Assembly (NCBI GenBank): GCA_025774615.1 | Contig: JALGVQ010000003.1 | Location: forward strand, 1 to 49,837 | Direction of reading: 5' to 3' | Length of the DNA stretch: 49,837 nucleotides | Origin: a bacterium | Lineage (GTDB): Bacteria > Blakebacterota > Blakebacteria > Blakebacterales > Blakebacteraceae | In this document: positions 32,301-41,255 of the stretch, one piece after another | Position numbering within the stretch: position 1 is the first letter of the stretch | Layout of the letters: every line of letters starts with the position of its first letter | Notes under the pieces: generated by a model | Database searches by the model: none | What the model saw: only the letters and a program-made list of their open reading frames with translations | Told to the model about the DNA's origin: nothing | Made by a program: the position numbers and the translations under genes

Positions 32301-33782
32301 GTGAGCATGATCACTGAACTACTCACTCTGGTCCGTTCCCGCTATGCGCTGGTCGGTGTCGAGACCCATGAAGAGGATCGGCTGGAGAACATTCTGACCG
32401 AAGTGGCTTCGGAGCTGCAGGTGCCGCTCAGAACATGGGACCGCTCCAGCGGTCTGGTGCACAGCAATACCGGCAACAGCATGTACAACACCTCCCGGAT
32501 AGACCAGCTACTTGCTTACCTGGAGTCGTTCGATGAGGAGGGGATATTCCTCATCAAGGATCTCTACCACAATCTCTCCGACCCGGTGATCCAGCGGGCA
32601 CTGCGCAACGCGTCATCCAATTTCAAGCAGGATCGCAGGTGCGTGTTCCTCGTCGCCCCGCAGTTCGATATTCCCGTCAGCCTGGAAAAGGAGATCCTCG
32701 TCCTGCCGCTCGCCCTGCCGGGTATCGATGAGATCAAGAGACTCATCTATCAAACGGTCCGGGGGCTCCGGGACGGGCGGACAGTCAAGGTCGAGATGAC
32801 CACCGAAGAGATGGAGCAGTTGATCGGTGCTCTGCGGGGTTTCACCCTGGAAGAGGCCGAACGGGTCATGGTCCAGGTGGTGCTGGAAGACCGGAAGCTG
32901 TCGGCAGCCGACATCGAAGAGGTGATCGACCTCAAACAGCGGACCTTGATGCGCGACGTTCTCCTCGACTTCACCCCGTCCGATCAGGACCTGGGAGATG
33001 TCGCCGGGCTCGACAATCTGAAATCGTGGCTCGACCGTCGCCGGGGAGCGTTCGGCACAAAAGCCCGTGATTTCGGGCTCGATACACCGAAGGGGATCCT
33101 CCTGCTGGGTGTGCAGGGATGCGGCAAGAGTCTCTGTGCCAAAGCGGTAGCACGGGAATGGAACCTGCCCCTTCTGCGACTCGATCCGGCCCGTCTCTAC
33201 GACAAGTACATCGGGGAATCGGAACGGAAACTGAGGGAAGCCATACGGACGGCCGAAGCGATGTCGCCCGCGATCCTCTGGATCGACGAGATCGAGAAGG
33301 GACTGGGAGGGATCGGCGGTTCCGACGCCGACGGAGGGCTCTCCAGGCGGATGCTTGGAACCTTCCTCGGATGGCTTCAGGAGAAGAAGTCTCCGGTATT
33401 CGTTATCGCCACCGCCAACGACATTACTTCACTCCCCCCTGAACTGATCCGGAAAGGCCGGTTCGATGAGATATTCTTCGTGGATCTGCCCGACACAGCA
33501 GCCCGCCGGGAGATATTCCGGATCCAGCTCCAGCGCCGCGAGCGTGAACCGGACCGTTTCGACCTCGACCTGCTCGCTTCGGCCTCGGAGGGTTTCTCGG
33601 GAGCAGAGATCGAACAGGCGGTTGTAGGGGCGCTTTATCTTGCATTCTCAGACGCGGGGAGACTGACGACCGACCACATCGTGGCCGAACTCGTGGGGAC
33701 CAGACCCCTCTCTGTCACCATGGCCGAGAAGGTCGCCGCCCTCAGGAGCTGGGCTGAGGAACGGACGGTCTCGGCCGGCTGA
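32301..33782 (+). CDS. AAA+ ATPase, Ycf46-like
   Basis: The 493-residue product has an N-terminal domain of about 240 residues, beginning with [20 protein letters not shown] and containing a decayed P-loop-like fold. One C-terminal AAA+ module follows with Walker A GVQGCGKS at about 270-277, pore-loop region [16 protein letters not shown], Walker [12 protein letters not shown], sensor 1 IATAND and arginine finger RKGRFDE. This order is that of Ycf46-type ATPases of cyanobacteria, plastids and other bacteria, linked to CO2 or stress responses in cyanobacteria but otherwise poorly known. It is divergent from the transglutaminase operon and ends 17 bases from the convergent FAD enzyme gene. Confidence 0.88.
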   Translation: MSMITELLTLVRSRYALVGVETHEEDRLENILTEVASELQVPLRTWDRSSGLVHSNTGNSMYNTSRIDQLLAYLESFDEEGIFLIKDLYHNLSDPVIQRALRNASSNFKQDRRCVFLVAPQFDIPVSLEKEILVLPLALPGIDEIKRLIYQTVRGLRDGRTVKVEMTTEEMEQLIGALRGFTLEEAERVMVQVVLEDRKLSAADIEEVIDLKQRTLMRDVLLDFTPSDQDLGDVAGLDNLKSWLDRRRGAFGTKARDFGLDTPKGILLLGVQGCGKSLCAKAVAREWNLPLLRLDPARLYDKYIGESERKLREAIRTAEAMSPAILWIDEIEKGLGGIGGSDADGGLSRRMLGTFLGWLQEKKSPVFVIATANDITSLPPELIRKGRFDEIFFVDLPDTAARREIFRIQLQRREREPDRFDLDLLASASEGFSGAEIEQAVVGALYLAFSDAGRLTTDHIVAELVGTRPLSVTMAEKVAALRSWAEERTVSAG

Positions 33783-33799
33783 GCTGATCGAACGGAGCG

Positions 33800-34975
33800 T
33801 TACTCACCCGGAACCCGACCCGTCTCATCACCCGGATCACGTGACTCCTCTTCCTGAATCGGTTTCCATGTGCGGATCACGTACCGACTCGAACCATAGA
33901 AAGCTCGCCGGACGAATCTGGTTTTCAGGACCGCGGGGACGATGGTCATCCCGAGGTTGACCATCCAGTCGTATGAGAATGTCTCATATACCGTCCGGAC
34001 CGCCTGTTTGAGGATCAAACGCCGCCTCAATTCGGGGGGGAGCGGTCGTCTGAAGAGCTTCGGATCGTCGGTCTCCAGATAGCGGCAAACGAGGTAGGCT
34101 GCGCGGCGGGCATGCTGAAGGACGTAATGAATCCCGCCGGCTGTCAGCGGCGAGACCAGACCAGCGGCATCACCCACCAGCATCACCCGTTGCTTCACCA
34201 GGACCGGTCGCGGTCCGCGACTGGGAATCACTCCTCCCCGTCGGAAGACCAGGGCTCCCAGCCCGTATTCGTCTGTGATCCTGTCGATGAGCCCGTCGAG
34301 CGCGCGGGCCGGAGACCAGCCCGATCGTTGGTGCCCGGCGACGCCCACCTGGTAACCTCCTGCCGCGGGGATGACCCATGCCAGATATCCCGGCGCGAGT
34401 TTACGCCCGAAATACCAGTGGATGCCCTCACCCTCCCTGACATCGGCGGCCCGGAGTTCCTCCACGCCGTGGAGGAATCGCCGGTACCGCGGCAGACCGA
34501 GAGAAGCAGCCACCACCGAGCGCGGCCCATCCGCGCCGAGCACAAATCTGGTCTCAAGAGTGAAGGGTTCACCGCCCGGGTACTGCACCAGCAGTTCCAC
34601 CCCCGAGTCGGTGAGCTTGAGATCCATGAGACGGTGGCGTTCCCTGATCTCGGCGCCGGCATGTCTGGCTTCCCTGGCCATCCAGTCCAGAACGGCGGGC
34701 ATGTCGGCTACCGAGAAGCGGTAATGGGGGTGCTCAACCGTCAGTGTGTTCCCACCCGGTGCATGGATGGTGAAGCGTGAGATATCATCCCCGAAGAGAT
34801 GCCGTGGAAAGGGAAGCTCTTCGAATGCTTCCTGAACGAAGAGACCGGTTACCGCGATGACCTCACCGATGAGGTTCTGATCGAGACAGAGAACCTTGAG
34901 TCCCCGCATGGCCAGCAGGCGGGTTGTCTGGAGCCCGGCAAGACCACCACCTATGACAACAACATCATAATCCAT
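33800..34975 (-). CDS. FAD-dependent oxidoreductase, geranylgeranyl-reductase-like
   Basis: The track start is 35086; the better start is ATG 34975, which opens directly on the dinucleotide fold MDYDVVVIGGGLAGLQTTRLLAMRGLKVLCLDQ and gives 391 residues. The second FAD motif is RVMLVGDAAGLVSPLTAGGIHYVLQHARRAA, typical of the geranylgeranyl reductase group, which reduces isoprenoid double bonds or hydroxylates. The middle has LGADGPRSVVAASLG and WYFGRKLAPGYLAWVIP. The substrate could be an isoprenoid lipid or quinone side chain, but this is inference. GGGAAGAG precedes the ATG. A palindrome-rich promoter lies upstream, after the btuB gene. Confidence 0.85.
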   Translation of the reverse strand: MDYDVVVIGGGLAGLQTTRLLAMRGLKVLCLDQNLIGEVIAVTGLFVQEAFEELPFPRHLFGDDISRFTIHAPGGNTLTVEHPHYRFSVADMPAVLDWMAREARHAGAEIRERHRLMDLKLTDSGVELLVQYPGGEPFTLETRFVLGADGPRSVVAASLGLPRYRRFLHGVEELRAADVREGEGIHWYFGRKLAPGYLAWVIPAAGGYQVGVAGHQRSGWSPARALDGLIDRITDEYGLGALVFRRGGVIPSRGPRPVLVKQRVMLVGDAAGLVSPLTAGGIHYVLQHARRAAYLVCRYLETDDPKLFRRPLPPELRRRLILKQAVRTVYETFSYDWMVNLGMTIVPAVLKTRFVRRAFYGSSRYVIRTWKPIQEEESRDPGDETGRVPGE

Positions 34976-35029
34976 CAGATACTCTTCCCGCTGACGCTGC
35001 CCGTGTGACGTCCCCTCATATCTGATACT

Positions 35030-35086
35030 CCATGGACCATGGTTCAACAGACCATGGTAGGGTAGACCGATCTTTCCGAAAAGCAA
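35030..35086 (-). promoter_or_regulatory. Candidate promoter with triple CCATGG palindromes
   Basis: On the minus strand TTGCTT (35086-35081), a 16-base spacer and TACCCT (35064-35059) could be a promoter for the FAD enzyme. The palindrome ACCATGGT follows immediately (35058-35051), is repeated at 35043-35036, and CCATGG occurs a third time at 35035-35030. The two 8-base palindromes are 15 bases apart. A regulator binding them would sit on the transcription start. Confidence 0.4.
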
Positions 35087-35104
35087 TCTCGAATGCCCGG
35101 GTTG

Positions 35105-37024
35105 TTACCGCCTGAGCACGATCCCCAGATAGATCGACCGCCCCATACTGCCATACCCCCATACCCAGACGGGTGAAGCATCGGTTATGTTCCGCATCCT
35201 GAGCCTCAGCAGAAGTGAATCATCAAGTTGCCATGAGACTTCACCATCCAGGAGTACGACCGGATCAAGATCGACGATCGGATAGGGTGGTGCAGACAGG
35301 TCTCTGTCCTTCCGGGTACCTATCCGGCGGAATCTCAGAGAAGTTGAGAGACTGGACTCCGGACGGTAGATGACACCGGCCGAGAGTGACATATCAGGCC
35401 GTCTCACCAGATCCTCCCCTGTCCGCTCGTCAACGGCCTCCATGATCGTGACCGAGGCATCGAGTCCGACACTACCCGAGAGCGCCAGCCGTGCCTCTCC
35501 CTCCCATCCTGCGAGCCGGACACTGCCCCGGTTACGGTAACTCGAGACCCAGGTCACTTCATCGGTCACGAAATCGATGAGATTGCCGATCTCCTGTCGA
35601 TAACGGGTGATCTCGACCGACCCTCTCTGCATGACCGGCACCTCGATGCCGGCATCCCACCCCGTCGATGTCTCCGCCTCGAGTGAGCTGTTGCCGTAAT
35701 CAGGACTGAACCTCTGATAGATGCTGGGAGCCCTGAAGCCGGTGCCTACCGAAAACCTCAGGCGCGCGCTGCCCACTCCGGTCGAGGCCGCCACCCTGCC
35801 TGTCGGTTGCATGCCGTAGTCGGTATAGGAGTCGATCCTGCCGCCGATGGTCAGCGCTACCCCGGCCACCGTAATCTGGTCCTGCAGGTAGAGCGCCGCA
35901 GATGACTGGCTTGCCTCCGGTACGTCATTCGTGAACGTACCCCAGGTCGAAACCGACTCATACCGGCTCCGGCCCTGCTGCCGTTCCAGGGTAACGCCGG
36001 CGGCGATCCTCTGACCGCGCAGCGAGAGGGTATGATGCCATTCCACGTTTTGTGTTGTGCCGAGGTAATCGCCGGAAGTCTGCGCATCATCAGTACTCCC
36101 CGGGTCGATCGGGTCGCGCAGTCCCCGATGGATGCGGCTACCGCCGATCGTCAACTGCTGTTCCCATCCCTCCTTCAGCTGTCTGTGAAGGGTGATGGCC
36201 CCGGTGAGATCGTTCTTCCATGACGTTGCGTTGGGATCGTCGCCACCCGGACCTCCCCAGTCATCGATATCGAAATCAGAACGGCTCGCCCTGACCGTCG
36301 CCGACAACCTGCCCGCCTTGAGTTCACGGTCGATACGAAGCGCGCCTGACCACATGCTCCAGGCATCTGCTTCGTCGTTTCCATCTCCTTCGACGGCGGT
36401 CGAGATACCTCCCATCTCTCTGCGGGAGATATCGACGGTCACACCGGTTCCCGAGACGATTCCGGAAAAACCGGCAGATGCGTTCACTGTCCGGTAACTG
36501 CCCGATTCGAGATCGAGCCACGGAGAGAATCCGGCCGTCGGGGCGCGGGTGATGATGTTCACGACACCCGCGATCGCATCAGAGCCATAGAGGGTACTCT
36601 GGGGACCCCTGACTATCTCGATCCGCTCGATGGCATCAGCCGATATCGTGCTCCAGTCGAAACTGCCTCCGGGGCTGATGGGATCGTTCACTGCGATCCC
36701 ATCCACCAGTACGAGCAGGTGCTCGAGTTTTCCACCTCTCAGGTAGACTCCTCCCGTTCCGGCTGCTTCTCCTGCCCGTGAGACTGCCATTCCGGGCAGG
36801 TAGGTGAGGGATTCCAGCAGTGTGGTGACACCTTGTGCCCGCAGGTCCTCCCCGTTGATGACAGAGACAGATGAACCGATCTCATCCGCGGACGTAGGGG
36901 TCCGTGTAGCGGTCACGATGATGGTGGGGAAGGTATAATCGGGCTGCTGTGTTGCTGCCAGGAGCTCGGATCCTGTGCCACCCGTCAGGAGTCCGGCTGT
37001 CAGAAGGCATGCTGTTACGCGCAT
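35105..37024 (-). CDS. btuB: TonB-dependent outer-membrane receptor, BtuB-like
   Basis: The 639-residue product has a signal peptide (ACLLTAGLLTGGTGSELLAA) and a TonB-box-like segment (PTIIVTATR). The plug domain (about 45-165) contains GTGGVYLRGGKLEHLLVLVDGIAVND and AIERIEIVRGPQSTLYGSDAIAGVVNIIT. A long 22-strand-type barrel ends in a strand near YLGIVL. The upstream cobalamin riboswitch shows that the likely ligand is cobalamin or a precursor. AGGAGG lies five bases before the ATG. The C-terminus is RR rather than the usual aromatic residue. No periplasmic-binding or BtuCD genes are adjacent. Confidence 0.9.
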   Translation of the reverse strand: MRVTACLLTAGLLTGGTGSELLAATQQPDYTFPTIIVTATRTPTSADEIGSSVSVINGEDLRAQGVTTLLESLTYLPGMAVSRAGEAAGTGGVYLRGGKLEHLLVLVDGIAVNDPISPGGSFDWSTISADAIERIEIVRGPQSTLYGSDAIAGVVNIITRAPTAGFSPWLDLESGSYRTVNASAGFSGIVSGTGVTVDISRREMGGISTAVEGDGNDEADAWSMWSGALRIDRELKAGRLSATVRASRSDFDIDDWGGPGGDDPNATSWKNDLTGAITLHRQLKEGWEQQLTIGGSRIHRGLRDPIDPGSTDDAQTSGDYLGTTQNVEWHHTLSLRGQRIAAGVTLERQQGRSRYESVSTWGTFTNDVPEASQSSAALYLQDQITVAGVALTIGGRIDSYTDYGMQPTGRVAASTGVGSARLRFSVGTGFRAPSIYQRFSPDYGNSSLEAETSTGWDAGIEVPVMQRGSVEITRYRQEIGNLIDFVTDEVTWVSSYRNRGSVRLAGWEGEARLALSGSVGLDASVTIMEAVDERTGEDLVRRPDMSLSAGVIYRPESSLSTSLRFRRIGTRKDRDLSAPPYPIVDLDPVVLLDGEVSWQLDDSLLLRLRMRNITDASPVWVWGYGSMGRSIYLGIVLRR

Positions 37025-37047
37025 GAGACCTCCTCAGACTGAGTATG

Positions 37048-37088
37048 AAAAAGAACGACCACCGGCCCGGAGGTTGGGAACGGTGGTC
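37048..37088 (-). terminator. Attenuator terminator in the btuB leader
   Basis: In the btuB leader GACCACCG (37088-37081) pairs with CGGTGGTC (37064-37057) around a 16-base loop, followed directly by GTTCTTTTT (37056-37048). This intrinsic terminator ends only 24 bases before the ATG. Upstream, GGTGG (37116-37112) could pair with the CCACC of the 5-prime arm and so form a competing antiterminator. Confidence 0.75.
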
Positions 37089-37144
37089 TGTCGGCCTGAG
37101 AGGTCGAGTGTCCACCATCACCCCACCCCCGCGGGTACATGCGG

Positions 37145-37350
37145 TCGAGCTTCCCAGCAGGTCTCCTGGCTCCCGGATCATCCTCCCGCCGCGCCTTCCC
37201 GAACGGCCAGCCCTCCCGGCGATTCAACCGGTCCGACCGTACCGATCAGTGGCATGAGGTCAACGTGACCTTGCGACGTTCGTCCCCGGTTACAGTGGCG
37301 GGGGCCGCGCCGGATTCACACCGGCTTCCCTCCTGGATCCCCTGAGGGAT
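37145..37350 (-). promoter_or_regulatory. Cobalamin riboswitch
   Basis: The minus strand shows the conserved cobalamin aptamer in order: GGGAAGCCGGTG then GAATCCGGC, GCCCCCGCCACTGT, ACCGGGGAC, GCCACTG, GGGAAGGC, and the B12 box AGCCAGGAGACCTGC (37174-37160). It lies upstream of a TonB-dependent receptor and is followed by a terminator hairpin, so bound cobalamin should switch transcription off. The exact edges are approximate. Confidence 0.92.
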
Positions 37351-37377
37351 CACTGGAAAGCATCTGAATGTGAATGA

Positions 37378-37407
37378 AGAGTAGCAGGTGAATGCGACAT
37401 CGGACAA
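37378..37407 (-). promoter_or_regulatory. Candidate promoter of the btuB leader
   Basis: On the minus strand TTGTCC (37407-37402), an 18-base spacer and TACTCT (37383-37378) lie just upstream of the riboswitch and would start the transcript about 20 bases before the aptamer. The match is modest but the position is right. The remaining bases between here and 37503 show no other feature. Confidence 0.35.
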
Positions 37408-37502
37408 CTTCAAAGAGATCGACAATTGAATGACTTCTCCCTCTGAAAGGTTATCTATATGGTTGGGCTCATCAATCGTCTGATAGGGCAGAGTATTGCA
37501 GA

Positions 37503-37531
37503 TTGACTCTACATTGACCCCTTACTAGTAT
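37503..37531 (+). promoter_or_regulatory. Promoter of the acidic-linker membrane protein gene
   Basis: TTGACT (37503-37508), a 17-base spacer and TAGTAT (37526-37531) form a strong sigma-70-type promoter. Transcription would begin near 37538, leaving about 27 bases of leader with GGAGG before ATG 37565. Confidence 0.6.
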
Positions 37532-37564
37532 TCGCTCCGCACATCGACCGGAGGACAGAATCAC

Positions 37565-38836
37565 ATGGCCAGATACTGGCATTCATCGACATTCAACGGC
37601 TTCTTCGTCGAAGGGAACCGTCAGGACCGGACCCTCACCGAACAGCTCTCCGAAGCACTCGAGGGCATCAGGACGAAGGAGATCATCGGTGCCGGATTTT
37701 ACATCTGGCTCGACAAGGGCGATCCCAAGATCCGGGTAAAAGACCTGGCCGACAGGACTCTTGTCGAACTCCTCGTACCGGAAGCGCCCGTCAAGCCCGT
37801 CAAGAAAGAGAAAAAACCGAAGGTCAAGGACGAGCTCCCCGTCGAAGGCGAGGAGGGTGTAGAGGAGGGTGTAGAGGAGGCTGTGGAACCCGAGCCAGAA
37901 CCAGAACCTGAGGAGGAAGAAGAACTTCCACCGGTTCCGGGGGAACTCGAGATCCTCAGGACACAGATCGATGAGATTCTGGGGAACCGCTTCGAGCGTG
38001 TAGACGTCATGCCCCCCGAAATGGGAATGAAGCTCGATCTTCAGCTTCCCAAATGGAATTCACCAAAGGCAATGGCGATCATCGAAGGTGAGCCGCTTGG
38101 CGGCACCGAAGAGATCGCGACCGCCACGGTGGGACGCAGGGGCGGCGGCATCACGCAGATCCTGGGACTGCTCGCGTTCGTCATCGCGATTGGTTTTGGA
38201 GCCTACTACGTGCTCACAAACCAGACTAACGATGACTACTTCGTCTATATGCCCGGCACCCAGTTCGAGAACATCGGCTCTGCTCGAGGATTCATCAACC
38301 ACAACGACGAATTGATCATCATCACCGTCCCGACCAGCTCCGACACCGGCTGGAACGCTGAAGGGTTCAGATTCGTGAGAGCCAATGACGATTCCATTGT
38401 GACAAACCGGTTCCTCTCTACAGAGAACGATGAGCTGCGGATCGACCATACCCGAGGAATCTGCGCGATACTCGAGCCCGCAGAACCTCTTGACTCGTCG
38501 ACTGCCGTCGAACTCAACGTTGCCGATCTTCAGTGGAACCAGAACCAGGGCTGGCAGGAGTTCTTCGCCACCGAGATCAATCGGGCCATCGTCTTCGGAT
38601 CCCTTGTCCGGGCTGATGACCAGCTCTGGCTCATGGCTGGTGACAACTTCATAGCTATCACCGAATGGGAGTTCCTGACAGATGAAGACCGGGTGAGACT
38701 CGCGTTCGCGGAGAGTGAGTCAAGGCGGGTAAACCTGGAGATCCAGTTCATTGAATCGCTGGCCTATGGCAGCGAACGGACCGCAGCGACGCATCGGCTC
38801 TTCAGGGCCGAGATCCGCAAGGTGAGCGTGGAGTAG
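37565..38836 (+). CDS. Single-pass membrane protein with acidic linker, function unknown
   Basis: I do not recognise a family for this 423-residue protein. Residues 1-75 form a small globular-looking cytoplasmic domain (ARYWHSSTFNGFFVEGNRQDRTLTEQLSEAL). A Lys/Pro then Glu/Pro linker follows (about 75-125, EEGVEEGVEEAVEPEPEPEPEEEEE). A second segment (about 125-195) precedes one transmembrane helix (about 200-220, ILGLLAFVIAIGFGAYYVL), and a C-terminal beta-rich extracytoplasmic domain follows (about 225-423). The linker contains a three-fold 12-base repeat. It has its own promoter and a strong terminator, so it is monocistronic. GGAGG lies 11 bases before the ATG. Confidence 0.8.
   Translation: MARYWHSSTFNGFFVEGNRQDRTLTEQLSEALEGIRTKEIIGAGFYIWLDKGDPKIRVKDLADRTLVELLVPEAPVKPVKKEKKPKVKDELPVEGEEGVEEGVEEAVEPEPEPEPEEEEELPPVPGELEILRTQIDEILGNRFERVDVMPPEMGMKLDLQLPKWNSPKAMAIIEGEPLGGTEEIATATVGRRGGGITQILGLLAFVIAIGFGAYYVLTNQTNDDYFVYMPGTQFENIGSARGFINHNDELIIITVPTSSDTGWNAEGFRFVRANDDSIVTNRFLSTENDELRIDHTRGICAILEPAEPLDSSTAVELNVADLQWNQNQGWQEFFATEINRAIVFGSLVRADDQLWLMAGDNFIAITEWEFLTDEDRVRLAFAESESRRVNLEIQFIESLAYGSERTAATHRLFRAEIRKVSVE
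37850..37885 (+). repeat. Three tandem 12-base units in the acidic linker
   Basis: GAGGAGGGTGTA occurs twice in a row (37850-37873) and a third copy differs at two bases (GAGGAGGCTGTG, 37874-37885). The units encode EEGV, EEGV and EEAV, so the linker probably grew by in-frame slippage. Confidence 0.8.
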
Positions 38837-38865
38837 CTTTCCGCAACAGGAAGAATGGGTGTATC

Positions 38866-38906
38866 AACCCCGTTCGGTCCACGGACCGTGCGGGGTTTCT
38901 TCTTTT
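38866..38906 (+). terminator. Intrinsic terminator between convergent genes
   Basis: AACCCCG (38866-38872) pairs with CGGGGTT (38891-38897), and GGTCC/GGACC inside extends the stem. TTTCTTCTTTT follows on the plus strand. It ends the acidic-linker gene; the U-rich side overlaps the last codons of the convergent gene. Confidence 0.85.
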
Positions 38907-40021
38907 CAGTAGGCGAGATCGTTCAGCACGTTCCGCATGAAGGGGATATAGAACTTCCAGAAAGTCTCTTCCCCTGGAAAATGCTTCTCGATAATCGACG
39001 AAATGCCGCTCCTGATCTCGGGCATCCACCTGACCTGCGCGGGACCGAGCCAGGTCGGAGCTGTTCCCAGGTCAGCCGCGAGATAATAGGTGTTCCTTTC
39101 CACCCACTGCGAGACGATGGCGGGGAATGTGGTGGGGATCCTGTTCTCCTGCATGATTCCGTCACCAACACCGGTGAGAGAAAGCTGGATCATGGCCCGG
39201 ATCTGTTCCACACGGTTGGCCTCCACTATCTCGAACCACCCATTGACCGGAAGACCCGATTCGACACCTTCGGCAAGCGCGCCGTCGCGTCGTGTGAGAG
39301 TGATCCGTGGGCTGGCCTCCCGCACTTCCACCCCCGGTCTGAGAATCACGAACTTCTTCAGTTCCGGTTCCATGAGGATGATCCCGGGACCGGTGAAGTC
39401 CCAGGTCCGACCGATCTCCCTCTCGTAAAATGTCCGCGCCCAGAACGGAACCTTGAACATATTGCTGAGATCATCGAAACAGCCGCCGATCCAGCCGGTC
39501 CACGTCACACCGAATGCCTCCTCCAGTTTCCGGCGCGATCGATTGCCGCCCTCGTGAGAGGAATAGAAGAGGAAGGCTTCCGCCACGGTTGTACGTCCGG
39601 AGTTCACAAAGTCGACCACCGCGTCAACTTCGCGCAGGCTCAGGCCGGAATGGAGAAGCTCATCCCGGCGAGGGTTACGGAGCACCTCGAACTTCTCGGT
39701 GCCGCTCCTCCACACTCCTCGCAGGTCACAGAGGTAGAGCAGATCGATCTCTTCAAGCACCTCAGGTTCGAACCTTGCGATGCGTTCGGTCTGATTGGGG
39801 AAGAAACCGTAGTAGTTATCAAGACGGTAGGGACTCCCGTTCCTGCGGCGTATCCTCATCTGCTCAGTGAGCCAGGTGATCCCCGCGTGTGTTTTCACTT
39901 TGTCGTCGGTGACCGAGGCGTCCACTACCACCATGTCGACTGTCCTGTCATCCGCAAGCTTCCACGCAACTGGTGGAGCCAGAACCAGGATGAGGAAAAT
40001 CAGTAACAACAGCTTTTTCAT
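38906..40021 (-). CDS. Secreted or membrane-anchored protein of unknown function
   Basis: The 371-residue product begins with a hydrophobic signal or anchor (KKLLLLIFLILVLAPPVAWKLA). The rest has VDMVVVDASVTDDKVKTHAGITWL, SPYRLDNYYGFFPNQTERIARFEP, IDLLYLCDLRGVWRSGTEKFEV and LSLREVDAVVDFVNSGRTTVAEAFLFYSSHEGG. It loosely recalls uncharacterised proteins of some Firmicutes that share the VVDxxVxxxxxxxHxGxxWLxxxxK and YYGFFP patterns and may have a glutamine-amidotransferase-like fold; this is from memory and weak. No catalytic motif is obvious. It stands alone, between the terminator and the DUF917 gene. Confidence 0.75.
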   Translation of the reverse strand: MKKLLLLIFLILVLAPPVAWKLADDRTVDMVVVDASVTDDKVKTHAGITWLTEQMRIRRRNGSPYRLDNYYGFFPNQTERIARFEPEVLEEIDLLYLCDLRGVWRSGTEKFEVLRNPRRDELLHSGLSLREVDAVVDFVNSGRTTVAEAFLFYSSHEGGNRSRRKLEEAFGVTWTGWIGGCFDDLSNMFKVPFWARTFYEREIGRTWDFTGPGIILMEPELKKFVILRPGVEVREASPRITLTRRDGALAEGVESGLPVNGWFEIVEANRVEQIRAMIQLSLTGVGDGIMQENRIPTTFPAIVSQWVERNTYYLAADLGTAPTWLGPAQVRWMPEIRSGISSIIEKHFPGEETFWKFYIPFMRNVLNDLAY

Positions 40022-40199
40022 GGTCAGGTCAGCCCTTCCGCGGCCAGCAGACTATGCCTACCCCCACATCAACGCATCATTAATGATACCGTGCTGCTTT
40101 CGGATAAGGATAGCGGAAAGCCCCCCCCTGCTGAGCGTATCGCCCGGTGAGGACGAAGCTGTGTACTTAATGCCTGAAGTCGGGTATCGTTCCATTACT

Positions 40200-41255
40200 A
40201 TGCAGATGAGTGAGACATGGCTTGAGGATATCGTCTGGGGCGGTGCCCTCCTGGGCGGCGGAGGAGGAGGCAGTGTCTCCGAAGGTCTGGCACTGGGCAG
40301 AGCCGCCTTCAGTGTCGGTCGACCGACGCTTGTTCATCCCGCCGATCATCCCCCAGAGGGACTGCTCGCTTCCTGTACCGTGGCTGAAGCGCCCGTAGGC
40401 AGGAGGGCCAATCTCAATCCCGGCCATCATATGCGCGTGGTCGAACTGCTTCGTGAGCACCTCAGCGGTGAATTGTCCGGGCTGATCCCCGAGGGTATGG
40501 GGGGACGAGCTGTCGTGGATGGATGGTACCCGTCGGCTGTGCTCGGTTTTCCGGTAATCGACCTCCCCGGTGACGGGCGGGGACACCCGCTCACCCTGCA
40601 GGGAACACTTGGTCTCACACAGGTGAAGGGATACATCTCATGGCAGGCCTGTGCGGGAGGTGATTCCAACCGCAGCGAATACGTCGAACTGTACGTCTCG
40701 GCTTCTCTACCTATAGCAGACAAACTGATCCGGAGAGCAGCCGCGCAGGCAGGCGGGACCGTCGCTGTCGCGCGCAATCCGATCGACCTGAATCGGGTGA
40801 TCGATGGCGGCGTTCCTGGCGGGATCCGGCTCGCTCAGGAACTTGGCAGGGATTATCGCAGACAGCTCGGCATGAGCCTTGAGCTAGCCGCTCACTGGCT
40901 CACCGAACAGCCGGGGGCGAGATACTGGGGTGAAGCGGAGGTCGGTGATTACCGGGAGAGTTTCACTCGTGGCATGTCGATCGGGATGATCGAATGCCCG
41001 CCATTCCGCCTGATGGCAGTCGGCACATTCATCACCATGGAACGGGACGGGGAATACCTGGCCCGTTATCCCGACCTTATCATCGCGCTCGACGCGCTCA
41101 ACGGAATGCCCCTGACGATCAATGAACTGAGCAAGGGACGTAAAATTCTTCTGCTCACGATCCCGTCACACAGTCTGAAACTGGGGGCCGGTGCGACCGA
41201 TACCAGCCTGTTGGAATCACTGGAAACGCTGACCGGCGTATCGATGGTTCAGTAA
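40200..41255 (+). CDS. DUF917-family protein
   Basis: The track ORF starts at 39867 but the family start is near ATG 40200 (or 40206), giving about 351 residues. The N-terminus LEDIVWGGALLGGGGGGSVSEGLALG is the glycine-rich opening typical of DUF917. Later parts (GWYPSAVLGFPVIDLPGDGRGHPLTLQGTL, YPDLIIALDALNGMPLTINELSKGRKILLLTIP) also match the family. Members include S-methylthiohydantoin desulfurase-like and hydantoinase-associated proteins. No hydantoinase gene is adjacent. There is no ribosome site. The 178-base gap before it shows no clear promoter. Confidence 0.8.
   Translation: MQMSETWLEDIVWGGALLGGGGGGSVSEGLALGRAAFSVGRPTLVHPADHPPEGLLASCTVAEAPVGRRANLNPGHHMRVVELLREHLSGELSGLIPEGMGGRAVVDGWYPSAVLGFPVIDLPGDGRGHPLTLQGTLGLTQVKGYISWQACAGGDSNRSEYVELYVSASLPIADKLIRRAAAQAGGTVAVARNPIDLNRVIDGGVPGGIRLAQELGRDYRRQLGMSLELAAHWLTEQPGARYWGEAEVGDYRESFTRGMSIGMIECPPFRLMAVGTFITMERDGEYLARYPDLIIALDALNGMPLTINELSKGRKILLLTIPSHSLKLGAGATDTSLLESLETLTGVSMVQ

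Noticed and set aside
38855-40006. 383-codon plus-strand ORF
   Set aside because: Antisense to the secreted protein gene, and its start falls within the terminator region.
39867-40199. N-terminal extension of the DUF917 ORF
   Set aside because: The family begins near ATG 40200; the extension has no homology-like features and overlaps the start of the opposite gene.
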